Assembly (NCBI GenBank): GCA_026401035.1
Contig: JAPLNR010000034.1
Coordinates: 1-64,000 of the forward strand
DNA length: 64,000 bases
Source: Planctomycetia bacterium
GTDB taxonomy: Bacteria; Planctomycetota; Planctomycetia; Pirellulales; UBA1268
Direction of reading: 5' to 3'
Part shown: positions 26,200 through 34,589 of the stretch, piece by piece
How the letters are laid out: every line of letters begins with the position of its first letter
Position numbering within the stretch: position 1 is the first letter of the stretch
Notes under the pieces: generated by a model
Database searches by the model: none
What the model was told of the DNA's origin: nothing
The model's input: only the letters and a program-made list of their open reading frames with translations
Made by a program: the position numbers and the translations under genes

Positions 26200-26475
26200 T
26201 TACGGCCGAACTGCTTTGGAGCGGGGCCGGTGCCGAAAGGCCCGCGTGCGTCTGGCGGGCGCCCCCGATTGATCCTGGTGGTACTCGTGCAGCCGCCGCG
26301 GCTCCTGCGGCGCGATCTCCGCGCGATACTTTTGCTCCGCCTGCGGAGTTCCCGCCTGCCGGTGCTGGAAGGCACCGAAATAGGGATCGGGAGACTGCCA
26401 GTCGTTTTGAGCGCAGGCTACGCTCGCGATGAGCCACAAGCCCGAGCCGAGGATCACCGCCGGCACTCGCTGCAT
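26200..26475 (-). CDS. Small secreted basic protein
   Basis: A 91-residue ORF with a convincing signal peptide (residues 1-22, ending VACAQ) and a mature part rich in Gln, Arg, His and Pro, with a strongly basic end (RRTRAFRHRPRSKAVRP). AGGAAAGG lies six bases before ATG 26475. It follows, on the same strand, another secreted small protein gene 25 bp upstream, and converges on the tRNA. No family recognised. Because it is short it remains somewhat uncertain. Confidence 0.55.
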   Translation of the reverse strand: MQRVPAVILGSGLWLIASVACAQNDWQSPDPYFGAFQHRQAGTPQAEQKYRAEIAPQEPRRLHEYHQDQSGAPARRTRAFRHRPRSKAVRP

Positions 26476-26500
26476 GGAAGACCTTTCCTGGGGATGGGGA

Positions 26501-26947
26501 TCAGTGGACGGTGAACAGCGACAACAGGTTCAACGGGTTCCACCAGCATAGCCCCGCGCCGCGGCAGGCGGCGCAGTCGCACGGCTCGGCGGGCACCATC
26601 TTCACCTCGTACTTCGGTACCCGCTCCACCGTCTCCTGCCCCTCGGCCTTGTAGAGCCGCTTTTTCACATAGACCCGGCCGCAGGGCGGGCAGCACCGGC
26701 ACTCGGGCGGCGGCGTATGCCATGAGTCGCGGCCACGGGCGCAGGCATATTCGCATTGCATCGAGTAGGCGGGCTGCTGGGTCTTGGCCTCGTCCCACGA
26801 GGCCTTGCACCGCGGTTCGCTGCACGGACTGCTACCGGTGCAGGAGAGGCACGAACCGTGTTCGTCACAGCAGTCCGCCGCCGGCGACTCGGCGACAGCC
26901 GCCACGAGCGTGAGCCAGCACAGACCCGCCGCGAATATCGATCGCAT
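26501..26947 (-). CDS. Cys-rich secreted protein
   Basis: A 148-residue protein with a signal peptide (about residues 1-24, ending SPAAD) and 17 Cys residues in the mature part, in clusters such as CCDEHGSCLSC, ECRCCPPCGR and CDCAACRGAGLCW. In the middle, VYVKKRLYKAEGQETVERVPKYEVKMV is an amphipathic strand-like motif that I associate with planctomycete surface proteins. GGAGGG precedes ATG 26947 by six bases. Disulfide-stabilised cell-envelope structure or metal binding are both possible. It lies 24 bp downstream of the porin gene, same strand, and likely shares its transcript. Confidence 0.8.
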   Translation of the reverse strand: MRSIFAAGLCWLTLVAAVAESPAADCCDEHGSCLSCTGSSPCSEPRCKASWDEAKTQQPAYSMQCEYACARGRDSWHTPPPECRCCPPCGRVYVKKRLYKAEGQETVERVPKYEVKMVPAEPCDCAACRGAGLCWWNPLNLLSLFTVH

Positions 26948-26971
26948 GGAATGCCCTCCGGTGAACGCCGT

Positions 26972-28765
26972 TCAGAAGTCGAAAGCCAGTCGTGTGCCGA
27001 AACCGTGAATACCGCCGCTGCCCTCATAGCTCACCCCCGGCGTGCTGTCCTTGTTCCACGGGGTGCTCGCGAAGTCGCGGTATGTGAAGTCATAGTTGAA
27101 GTACACGCGGGCATTTGGATTCAGCAGCCAGTTGAGACCGAGCGTCATGCCGTTGAGCACGCCGCCGTTGACCTCGCCGTCGCTCAGGCAGAGGTAGTTG
27201 TAGCGCAGGCCCACCTGCCAGGCGCCCTCGCTCACGCTGATCCGTCGACCCGACCCACCGCCCCGCACGGCGTAGAAGTTGTTGTGCGGCACGGGCCTGT
27301 CGAACCGGTATTCAAGCCGCGAATAGGTCCGGCTCTCGCCGGTCAGGAAGTAGAGCACCTCCGCGTAGCCACTCTGGTAGTAGACCGTGCCCACCGACGT
27401 GCCAGGCTTGGGCTGAAAGCCGTTGGTAAGCACCGGGCCGGCGTCGGTCGTCTTGGCGTTGTAGAGCCAGGATCCAAAATACTCCGACTGGAATGACCAG
27501 GGACCATTGTTGCCGACGAACTCCAGGCCGATCATGTTCTGCCACGTTCCCTGCAGCAGGCCTGAGTCGGCGTAGATCGAGTTGAGCGGCCCCGGCGGGC
27601 CGTTGCGGACCGAGCCGCGACTGCGGAACCGCACGGCACTGATGGGGTCGCCGCTCGGCAGTCCAGTCGTCTTGTCGAACGTGGTGTATTGCCGCCGCGG
27701 CTCCATCGTCCGGCCCGAGATGCCGAGATGGACCAGCTTTCGTCCCTCGTCCTCGAACACCGGCAGGTAGACAAAGCGACCGACCGTCATGCTGCCGCCA
27801 GTGGAGTTGGAGAACCCGAAGGGGTTGGAGGTGTTTTTGAACTCGCCGATCTGCCAGGCCAGGTTGCCTTCTTCGTTGTTGTTGAGAATCTGGATGCCGG
27901 GTAGGAAGCCGTTGTTGAACGGGCCCTCGAAGGCATCCTGGCTGAACGACCGCTCCATGAAGTTGAGCCAGCGGCTGCTCGTCAGGTGCTCGTAGCCATA
28001 GGGATCCTTCTGGTTGCCCACGCGGACGATGCCGAGAAGCGGCACTTCGCGAATCTGCAGCCAGAGGTCGGTGACTGCCGTCAGCGGGCCCGAGTCGCGT
28101 TCCGTTGGATAGGTCTCATTGTTGACGTTGACCTGATTCACAAAGTCGTATTCGCAGGCCCAGTCGTAGACTTCGTACATCCGTCCTTCCATGCGAAACC
28201 GCGCGCGGCGGAGGTTGACCGTGTCGGCCAGTTCCGGATCGAGCCCGCCCTGGGTGGGCAGTTGATTTGGGCCGGCGCCCGCGCTGAACGCGACGGCATC
28301 GACCTGCGTGCGGCCGCCGATCTTGACCCGGAAGTCTTTGTTGGCCGATTCGGCCTGAAACGTGTCGGCCCACTTGGCCTTGTAGGCCTTGTCGGTGCCC
28401 ACCTCATAAGGCTCGGGCGGATTCTTGTCCTTATCGGCAGCCTTGTCCTTGGACGCAGTCGCGTCCTTCGCTTGCGGGGCGGGAAGGGTCTCGGCCGCCG
28501 CGGCCTGCTGCTCGACCTGCTCGAGCCGCGCTTCGAGCATGGCGATCCGCTCGCGATCGGCCTGCACGGCAGCGGAGACCTGCTCGAACGTGCCGAATCG
28601 TTCGGCCGCGCTCGGCAGATGGAGTCCAGACGCGTCTGTAGCCTCGGCGAGCACGAGAAAGTCGCCAATTTCCGCAGCCGCCGCCCGCGACGATCCGCAC
28701 GAGGCCACAAGCAGGATCGCGAGCAGCGGGGCGCTGGGACGTCGAACGCCCGACTTACCCGACAT
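26972..28765 (-). CDS. OprP-type outer-membrane porin
   Basis: A 597-residue protein. ATG 28765 has GGAG nine bases upstream and opens a signal peptide ending SSRAAAAE; the track start at 28861 lacks this. Residues about 70-110 form a coiled coil (RERIAMLEARLEQVEQQAAA), followed by a charged linker and a beta-barrel with strands such as FRVKIGGRTQVDAVAF, LRRARFRMEGRMYEVYDW, GYAEVLYFLTG and the terminal FGTRLAFDF ending in Phe, typical of outer-membrane barrels. The family (phosphate-selective porins O and P) gives passive entry for anions, but planctomycete members are numerous and the substrate is unknown. The coiled coil may form a trimeric periplasmic stalk. Confidence 0.88.
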   Translation of the reverse strand: MSGKSGVRRPSAPLLAILLVASCGSSRAAAAEIGDFLVLAEATDASGLHLPSAAERFGTFEQVSAAVQADRERIAMLEARLEQVEQQAAAAETLPAPQAKDATASKDKAADKDKNPPEPYEVGTDKAYKAKWADTFQAESANKDFRVKIGGRTQVDAVAFSAGAGPNQLPTQGGLDPELADTVNLRRARFRMEGRMYEVYDWACEYDFVNQVNVNNETYPTERDSGPLTAVTDLWLQIREVPLLGIVRVGNQKDPYGYEHLTSSRWLNFMERSFSQDAFEGPFNNGFLPGIQILNNNEEGNLAWQIGEFKNTSNPFGFSNSTGGSMTVGRFVYLPVFEDEGRKLVHLGISGRTMEPRRQYTTFDKTTGLPSGDPISAVRFRSRGSVRNGPPGPLNSIYADSGLLQGTWQNMIGLEFVGNNGPWSFQSEYFGSWLYNAKTTDAGPVLTNGFQPKPGTSVGTVYYQSGYAEVLYFLTGESRTYSRLEYRFDRPVPHNNFYAVRGGGSGRRISVSEGAWQVGLRYNYLCLSDGEVNGGVLNGMTLGLNWLLNPNARVYFNYDFTYRDFASTPWNKDSTPGVSYEGSGGIHGFGTRLAFDF

Positions 28766-28926
28766 AATAAACTGCTCCAGTGCCCGGCCCGATGCATGCG
28801 GCAGAAAACTCGGCGCGACCGGCACAGTCGGCCCAATCGCACCTACTGGTACGATCGACACATTTTCTGCCGTGTCTTTGTTAGAAACCGGGATACAAAC
28901 GGCTAATTAAGGAAGTCCGTTCCTCC

Positions 28927-29484
28927 ATGCCTCGCCCCAGATTCCGCATCCCGCCGCCTCCCCCCGGCCTGCCGCGCCGCTGGCGGCCCTGGTATCTCGC
29001 GGCCGCGGCAATGCTCTCGGCGATCATCGCGGTGCTGCCGGCCTGCCCTGTGCAGGATGCCGCCGGCCGGCCGGTCTGGAGGGTCGATACCATCCACGAC
29101 GGCGACACGGTCACCTGCATCGACACGGCCGGAAAACCGCAGAAGATTCGGCTGCTGGGTATCGACGCCCCGGAATTCGACCAGCCCTACGGTCGTCTGT
29201 CGCGAAACGGACTCGCCGAAAAACTCAGCCGCGGTGGCGTCCGGGTCGAGGGCACGGCCCGCGACCAGCATGGGCGGCTGCTCGGCAGGCTCTGGATCGA
29301 CGACCGCGACCTCAACCGCGAGATGGTTGCCGATGGCCTGGCCTGGGTATTCGGCGGTTTCGCGCCCAATCCCGATCTGGTCGCTGCCGAAACCGCCGCC
29401 CGCAGGGCCCACCGCGGGCTCTGGGCCGATCCGCACCCGGTGGCCCCTTCCCAATGGCGATCGGAGCACCCCGCCCATCGCTGA
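28927..29484 (+). CDS. Thermonuclease-family secreted nuclease
   Basis: A 185-residue protein with a Pro/Arg-rich start, one hydrophobic export segment (about 20-40, ending LPACP, which could be a lipobox-like site) and a staphylococcal-nuclease domain: VDTIHDGDTVTC, IRLLGIDAPE (catalytic Arg and Glu region), RDQHGRLLGRLW (second catalytic Arg) and NREMVADGLAWVF. It should be a calcium-dependent extracellular or periplasmic DNase/RNase. It is divergent from the porin gene with 161 bp between the starts. Confidence 0.9.
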   Translation: MPRPRFRIPPPPPGLPRRWRPWYLAAAAMLSAIIAVLPACPVQDAAGRPVWRVDTIHDGDTVTCIDTAGKPQKIRLLGIDAPEFDQPYGRLSRNGLAEKLSRGGVRVEGTARDQHGRLLGRLWIDDRDLNREMVADGLAWVFGGFAPNPDLVAAETAARRAHRGLWADPHPVAPSQWRSEHPAHR

Positions 29485-29548
29485 CTCGCCGCGTCCCGGC
29501 CGACAGCCACTTTCGGCGTAGGCGTCCTTGGTTTAGGGTGATTGTTCT

Positions 29549-30814
29549 ATGAGCTCTCCGCGGGAAGTCGTCATTACGGGCGTCGGTGTCGTCAGCCCAA
29601 TCGGCATCGGCTGCGGCCCATTCTGGAACGCCCTGGCCAGCGGCACCAGCGGCATCCGGACCATCGATCTCTTCGACTCGAGCTCCCTGAGCGTGCGGTT
29701 CGGCGGCCAGATTCCCGACTTCGACCCGAAGCTGTACGTGAGGCCCCGCAAGAGCCTCAAGGTGATGAGCCGGCAGATCCAGTTGGGCTTCGCCGCAGCC
29801 GACCTCGCGGTCAACGACGCGGGCATCGCCGGCGGCGGCGTTGAACCGGAACGCTTCGGCATCGTCTTCGGCAACGACATGATCTATGCCGATGTCGAGG
29901 ATCTCGAAAGCACGTATCGCCGCAGCACCCGTGACGGCCGGTTCGATTTCGCCCTCTGGTCGGAGGCGATCCAGGAAGAGGTGCACCCGCTCTGGCTGCT
30001 CAAGCACCTGCCCAATATGACGGCCTCCCACATCGCGATCGCCCTCGACGCGCGGGGACCCAACAACACGATCGTGCTCGGCGATGTCTCGAGCCTGCTG
30101 GCGGTGGGCGAAGCTGCGAGTGTGATCCGGCGGGGCTGGGCCGACGTGATGCTCGTCGGCGGCACGGGCTGCCGGCTCCACCCAACGGCGATCGTGGCCC
30201 GTGGCACGGCGCTGCTCTCCCACCGCACCGACGACTGCCGCCGCGCCTGCCGGCCGTTTGACCGCGACCGTGACGGCCTCGTCAACGGTGAGGGTGCGGC
30301 GGCGCTGGTGCTCGAGTCGCGGGAGCACGCCGAGAGGCGGGGGGCGCGCATCCGCTGCCGGCTGCTGGCGACAGCGGCGCGGTGCGAGCCGCGCGCCAGG
30401 CGCGACGGCCTGACGGGTGCCTCGCTGCGGCAGGCGATCCGCGCCGTCCTTCAGGAGGCGAAACTCGCGGCCCACGAGGTCGGCCACATCAACGCCCACG
30501 GCGCGAGCACGATCGAGATGGACCGGGCAGAGGCGGCCGCCATCGCGGCTGAACTGGGGGACGTGCCGGTGACCGCGCCCAAGAGCTCCTTCGGTCACCT
30601 CGGGGCCGCAGGCGGCGTCGTGGAGTTGGCAGCCAGCGTTCTCGGCCTGGAGGCCGGCCTCGTGCCGCCGACGCTCAACTACGAAACGCCCGATCCGCTC
30701 TGCCCGATCAACGTCGTGCACGGCGAACCGCTCGCCGGCCGGCCGGGGACGGCGCTGGCCGTGAACATCTGCTCGACCGGCCAGGCAGCGGCCGTGGCGA
30801 TCGCGAAGCCCTAG
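29549..30814 (+). CDS. Beta-ketoacyl-ACP synthase homologue lacking the catalytic Cys
   Basis: A 421-residue thiolase-fold protein of the FabF type: VVITGVGVVSPIG at the start, ADVMLVGGTG, DRDRDGLVNGEGAAALVLE, then NAHGAST and KSSFGHLGAAGG with the two active-site His and Lys. Aligning from GEAASVI against the FabF GHAARII segment puts Asp (LGDVSS) where the nucleophilic Cys (TACxxG) belongs. The final loop reads NICSTGQ instead of the usual GFGG type. It may therefore be a decarboxylating or chain-length-factor-like partner rather than a condensing enzyme. No ACP or second ketosynthase gene is adjacent. Confidence 0.85.
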   Translation: MSSPREVVITGVGVVSPIGIGCGPFWNALASGTSGIRTIDLFDSSSLSVRFGGQIPDFDPKLYVRPRKSLKVMSRQIQLGFAAADLAVNDAGIAGGGVEPERFGIVFGNDMIYADVEDLESTYRRSTRDGRFDFALWSEAIQEEVHPLWLLKHLPNMTASHIAIALDARGPNNTIVLGDVSSLLAVGEAASVIRRGWADVMLVGGTGCRLHPTAIVARGTALLSHRTDDCRRACRPFDRDRDGLVNGEGAAALVLESREHAERRGARIRCRLLATAARCEPRARRDGLTGASLRQAIRAVLQEAKLAAHEVGHINAHGASTIEMDRAEAAAIAAELGDVPVTAPKSSFGHLGAAGGVVELAASVLGLEAGLVPPTLNYETPDPLCPINVVHGEPLAGRPGTALAVNICSTGQAAAVAIAKP

Positions 30815-30851
30815 CCGATCAGGGCACAACCCTGTCGCCGCAGGCTGCTGG

Positions 30852-32234
30852 TCACCACGAGCCTTCGCAGCCCAGTGACAGTCCATTGAAGAAGATCTGG
30901 CCGCCGCCATCCATCGGGTTTTGGCGGACGTTGTCCAGATCGAACTGCCGCGTGGCCGTGGCGATACCGGCCACCCAGAGGAAATCGTAGCCGGCCTTGA
31001 GCGAGAAGTTGGGCGTGATGTTCCAGCCCGCGAAGAGCGACAAGTCGCCGACGAAGCCGGGGCCCAGTTGATCGGCGGCGCTCGTGCGGTTGATCGAGTT
31101 TGGCGGCGGCTCGGGCTGTGCCGAGTTGATGCTGACCACCGACTGCTGATTGGCCGCGAAGCTCATCGACGGTGTGACGCGGCCGCGGAGCCCCCAATAG
31201 TAGAATTCGTTTTGGCTGATCAGCTCGCCGCCGAGATTGAAGCCCCAGAGCCAGTTCTGCGTGTCGATCTCGTAATTGCCGCCGAACTCGGTCAGGGGCC
31301 GGTCGTTGCGGCTGCTGGTGAACCGAAACGACTCGTTGACGGTGGCGAGCCGTGTGCCGATGATCAGCGCCGGCAGCCAGGCCCGCTCCGCATGCCGTGT
31401 CCACGTGCCATTGGGAGACATCACGAGCTGGTCACGACCGAGCCGGCGATGGAGCTTGTAGTTCCACTCGAGGCTGTTGAAATTCGAGGTGTGCGACGTG
31501 CCATAGGTTGTGGCGCCGTCGAAGCCGGGGACGTCCGCCAGCGGCGTGACCAGGAAAGAACCCGGCAGGGCATTCCAGGAGTCCTGCTGGGCGTAGGACA
31601 GCCCGCCGTAGAACGTGACTTCCAGCGCGCGATCCCGGTCAAGGTGATCGCGGTCGAGATGCTCGCCGAGCGTGACCCGTGCTCCCGCGGACAGATCGAA
31701 CGGAATGCCCGTCGTGGTGAGCGTGCCGACCGGATTTTCGCTGGGTGTGAAGGTCACGTCATACCCCAACACGCGGCGGTAGTTGCGGCTGCGGTCGAAC
31801 CAGAGCATTTCGGCAGAACCATACCAGCGGCCGCTGGAAAACCAATCGCCACTGCTGGCCTCGTCGGGCATCTCATCGACGCCAAACTCCTGCACGCGAA
31901 GACCATCGGCGGCGCGGGCCGAAACGTCCTCCAGCGTCTGCTCGCGGGGACCCTCGCTCACGGCTCCCTCGACGACAACCTCGTCGTCCACCACCACGCT
32001 CGGGATCATGAGCACCTCGACCGCCGCGTTCTCCTGCTCGATGAGTTCGGCAAACTGGATCGGAACGATTTCCTGATCCGGCTCGGCGGCACGCAGTTGC
32101 GGCGCGACGCCGCCGGCGACGAGCAGGCAGACACTGCCGAGCAGCGTTCGCAGGCGGACGGATGTTGGTAATTCGGTCACGTGTCGGTTCACTGGCGGTG
32201 ATTCGAACTGTGATGGCGCCACTGCCGCCCTCAT
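30852..32234 (-). CDS. BBP7-type outer-membrane beta-barrel protein
   Basis: A 460-residue protein with a signal sequence (about residues 25-50, ending LRAAEPD), an acidic Val-rich segment (VVVDDEVVVEG) and a barrel: WYGSAEMLWFDRSRN, LEVTFYGGLSYAQQ, LEWNYKLHRR, WLPALIIGTRL, TQNWLWGFNLGGEL, PNFSLKAGYDFLWVAG. The LGCE end and the WYGSAEML/W motifs fit the planctomycete BBP7 family of putative outer-membrane proteins; no specific function is known. The start is uncertain: ATG 32234 or GTG 32192. A spacer of 263 bp to the next gene shows no feature except possible promoters. Confidence 0.8.
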   Translation of the reverse strand: MRAAVAPSQFESPPVNRHVTELPTSVRLRTLLGSVCLLVAGGVAPQLRAAEPDQEIVPIQFAELIEQENAAVEVLMIPSVVVDDEVVVEGAVSEGPREQTLEDVSARAADGLRVQEFGVDEMPDEASSGDWFSSGRWYGSAEMLWFDRSRNYRRVLGYDVTFTPSENPVGTLTTTGIPFDLSAGARVTLGEHLDRDHLDRDRALEVTFYGGLSYAQQDSWNALPGSFLVTPLADVPGFDGATTYGTSHTSNFNSLEWNYKLHRRLGRDQLVMSPNGTWTRHAERAWLPALIIGTRLATVNESFRFTSSRNDRPLTEFGGNYEIDTQNWLWGFNLGGELISQNEFYYWGLRGRVTPSMSFAANQQSVVSINSAQPEPPPNSINRTSAADQLGPGFVGDLSLFAGWNITPNFSLKAGYDFLWVAGIATATRQFDLDNVRQNPMDGGGQIFFNGLSLGCEGSW

Positions 32235-32497
32235 AATCGTCAGATTCGTTTCCTCTCTTCGTCATCATCCCGGCCGATTCAACAGAAATTTCCAGCCCAA
32301 TCGGCAGACAGCCCCGCAAAGCCCCCATCTTCACGCCTTTCCTGGGCCTCGAGGCGCCCAGCGTGGCCGTCGCAATCGGTACCCGCGGCACAAACGCGCA
32401 CCATCGGACCCGACTGGAGAGACACCCCCACGGGATTCGATGCCAATCAGAGAGGAAGGGCTGCACCCGCACGGGGCTGCGGCGGAGGCATGTGCAC

Positions 32498-32764
32498 GTG
32501 ACGCGACAACATCTACTGCTCGTGGGGCTTTTGCTCTTCTTCGCCGGCGTGCAGTTTCGGATGGTTGACTCGTTCACGCTCAGCGAGAAATCGAGCTATT
32601 TCGTGTCGGCGCAGATGGGCCAGCGCGGCCAGTCGCTGAGCCTGTGGGGCAACAACACCCCCGGCAGAAAGGTCGTGCAGCCGCCGAAATGGCTGGGGCT
32701 GGCGCTGATGTCGGTGGGCTCCGTGCTGACGCTCAAGAGCCTGTCGATGAGTCGCGCCGGCTAA
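32498..32764 (+). CDS. Small membrane protein, 88 residues
   Basis: GTG 32498 has GGAGG nine bases upstream and is preferred over the track start, which would add 45 residues of non-coding look. Two hydrophobic segments (residues 5-18, LLLVGLLLFFAGVQF, and about 65-82, LGLALMSVGSVLTL) flank a polar stretch with SLWGNNTPGRKVVQPPKW. It is probably an inner-membrane hairpin with a small loop outside. I do not recognise a named family. It is convergent with the AraC gene, 50 bp away. Confidence 0.7.
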   Translation: MTRQHLLLVGLLLFFAGVQFRMVDSFTLSEKSSYFVSAQMGQRGQSLSLWGNNTPGRKVVQPPKWLGLALMSVGSVLTLKSLSMSRAG

Positions 32765-32814
32765 GCGCGGGTTGCGCTGGGGCCCCGCAGCGGCAGGAGG
32801 CGGTCGCCCCCCGC

Positions 32815-33648
32815 TCACTCCCGGTAGGCCTTCGGGCTGCAGCCCACCCAGCGGCTGAACGCACGGGAGAAGACCGACGCATTTTCGAATCCCACCTGCT
32901 GCGCAATCGTCTCCACTTTGTCGGCGGTGGACGAGAGGAGGTGCTGGGCCTGCTCGATCCGCAGCGAGGTGAGGTGCTGCATCGGGCTGCGGCCGAGTTC
33001 GCGGAGGCAGACGCGGCGAAACTGCTCCTTGCTCGCGTGATAGCGGGCGGCCAGTTTCTCGAGCGTCCAGCCTGCGGCCAGATCGTGGGAAACTGCATCC
33101 CAGACCACCCACAGTCGATCGTCCACGTGCCACGGCTGCGCGATCCGGCGGGCCTCGCCATGGGTGAGTTCGATCCAGTGGTGGATGAGGCGTTGCTCAC
33201 GGCCGCCGTCCCACTCCGCCCGCAGCCCCGACAGGATCCGCCAGAGCGCGTCGGCATCGCACCGCACCCGCACGGGCGAGGCTGCCGACACGAGTGGCCG
33301 AACATGCTCAGGCTCGTCGTAGCGAATCCAGGCGAAGCGCCAGCGCGAGCCAGGCACGGCGTGAAACGCGTTGAGCACCCGCGGAGGCGCGAGGCAGGCC
33401 ACCCCTGCCCGGCTCGTCTGCCAGCGGCCGTCGAGGAGGATTCGGCCGCGGCCTTCGTGGCCGACCATCACAAAACTGCCCGTTGGCCGCAGTCGCACGC
33501 GTCGATACGGCGCGGCCACGTCGGCCAGGCCGAGGTGCATGATCCGATGCACCGCGAGCTCGGGACAGTCGTCGCGGGTCAGCGACCACAGGCGGCTGCC
33601 CGCGCCGTCGACGGTCGTTTCGGTGAGATCGGGGTGGATTTCGGTCAT
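32815..33648 (-). CDS. AraC family transcriptional regulator
   Basis: A 277-residue protein with an N-terminal cupin-like sensor part (residues about 40-120, RPTGSFVMVGHEGRG) and a C-terminal double helix-turn-helix: TLEKLAARYHASKEQFRRV and VETIAQQVGFENASVFSRAFSRWVGCSPKAYR, the classic AraC signature. Such proteins usually activate genes on binding a small sugar or other metabolite. The gene is divergent from the PEP-hydrolase-family gene with 67 bp between start codons, so it most likely controls the downstream catabolic-looking operon 33716-40474. Confidence 0.9.
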   Translation of the reverse strand: MTEIHPDLTETTVDGAGSRLWSLTRDDCPELAVHRIMHLGLADVAAPYRRVRLRPTGSFVMVGHEGRGRILLDGRWQTSRAGVACLAPPRVLNAFHAVPGSRWRFAWIRYDEPEHVRPLVSAASPVRVRCDADALWRILSGLRAEWDGGREQRLIHHWIELTHGEARRIAQPWHVDDRLWVVWDAVSHDLAAGWTLEKLAARYHASKEQFRRVCLRELGRSPMQHLTSLRIEQAQHLLSSTADKVETIAQQVGFENASVFSRAFSRWVGCSPKAYRE

Positions 33649-33715
33649 GGACTGCCGCGTCGCCGCTGCCTAGGCTGAATCGGGTTACCAGCAGGTATAC
33701 ACACGAGGACGCACG

Positions 33716-34585
33716 ATGCCGAATCCTTGGACGGGCAAGGGCAATCCCTACACGCGGGCCGAGGTGCTCGACCGGTTGCACGCCACGCTGCGGTCCGGCA
33801 GGCCGATCATCGCCGCCGGTGCCGGCACGGGCATCAGTGCCAAGTTCCTCGAAAAGGGGGGCGTCGACCTGATCATCATCTACAACTCCGGCCGGTTCCG
33901 GATGGCGGGCCACGGGTCGACGGCGGGCCTGATGGCCTACGGCGATGCCAACGCGGTCGCCATGGAGATCGGCGAATTCGAGGTGCTCCCCATCGTGGAG
34001 GAGGTGCCCGTCATCTGCGGCGTGCATGCGTCGGACCCGCGTCGCCGGATGTGGCACTGGCTCGGCCGGGTCAAGGAGATGGGCTTTTCGGGGGTCAACA
34101 ATTTTCCCACCCACTGCATCGTCGACGGCCAGTTCCGCCAGATCCTCGAAGAGACGGGGATGGGCTTCCAGAAGGAGGTCGACATGATCGGCCTCGCCCG
34201 GCGGATGGACCTGTTCACGATCGTCTACGTCGGCAATCCCGACGAGGCCCGCGCGATGGCGAAGGCTGGAGCCGACGTCGTCATCGCCCACGTCGGCACC
34301 ACAGTGGGTGGCTCGATCGGCGTGACGAACGCCACTTGCTCGCTCGAGCAGGCAACGGCCCGCGTCCAGGACATTGCCCGGGCGGCCATCGACGAGCGGA
34401 GCGACGTGATCTGCCTGTCGCACGGCGGCCCGATCTGTACGCCCGAAGACGCCGCTTACGTCAACGAACACACCGATGTGGTCGGGTTCGTGGGCGCGTC
34501 GAGCCTCGAACGGCTGGCACTCGAAAACTCGCTGCCCGAACTCACGCGTCAATTCAAAAACATCCCGCTCGGCCGCCGGAAATAA
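33716..34585 (+). CDS. Phosphoenolpyruvate hydrolase family TIM-barrel protein
   Basis: A 289-residue PEP-mutase-superfamily-like barrel: IIAAGAGTGISAKFLEKGGVDLIIIYNSGRFRM, GDANAVAM, VICGVHASDP, GVNNFPTHCIVDG, then DVVIAHVGTTVGGS and CLSHGGPI. The family occurs fused to or next to Tm-1-like proteins, as here (next gene 4 bp downstream). PEP hydrolase activity is a family label, and the substrate here may be a C3-C6 keto acid. GAGGA lies six bases before ATG 33716. It heads the operon divergent from AraC. Confidence 0.88.
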   Translation: MPNPWTGKGNPYTRAEVLDRLHATLRSGRPIIAAGAGTGISAKFLEKGGVDLIIIYNSGRFRMAGHGSTAGLMAYGDANAVAMEIGEFEVLPIVEEVPVICGVHASDPRRRMWHWLGRVKEMGFSGVNNFPTHCIVDGQFRQILEETGMGFQKEVDMIGLARRMDLFTIVYVGNPDEARAMAKAGADVVIAHVGTTVGGSIGVTNATCSLEQATARVQDIARAAIDERSDVICLSHGGPICTPEDAAYVNEHTDVVGFVGASSLERLALENSLPELTRQFKNIPLGRRK

Positions 34586-34589
34586 CTCC

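Noticed and set aside
33673-33701. TATACA as a -10 box for the PEP-hydrolase operon
   Set aside because: No acceptable -35 box at 16-18 bases, and the transcript would start almost on the ribosome binding site.
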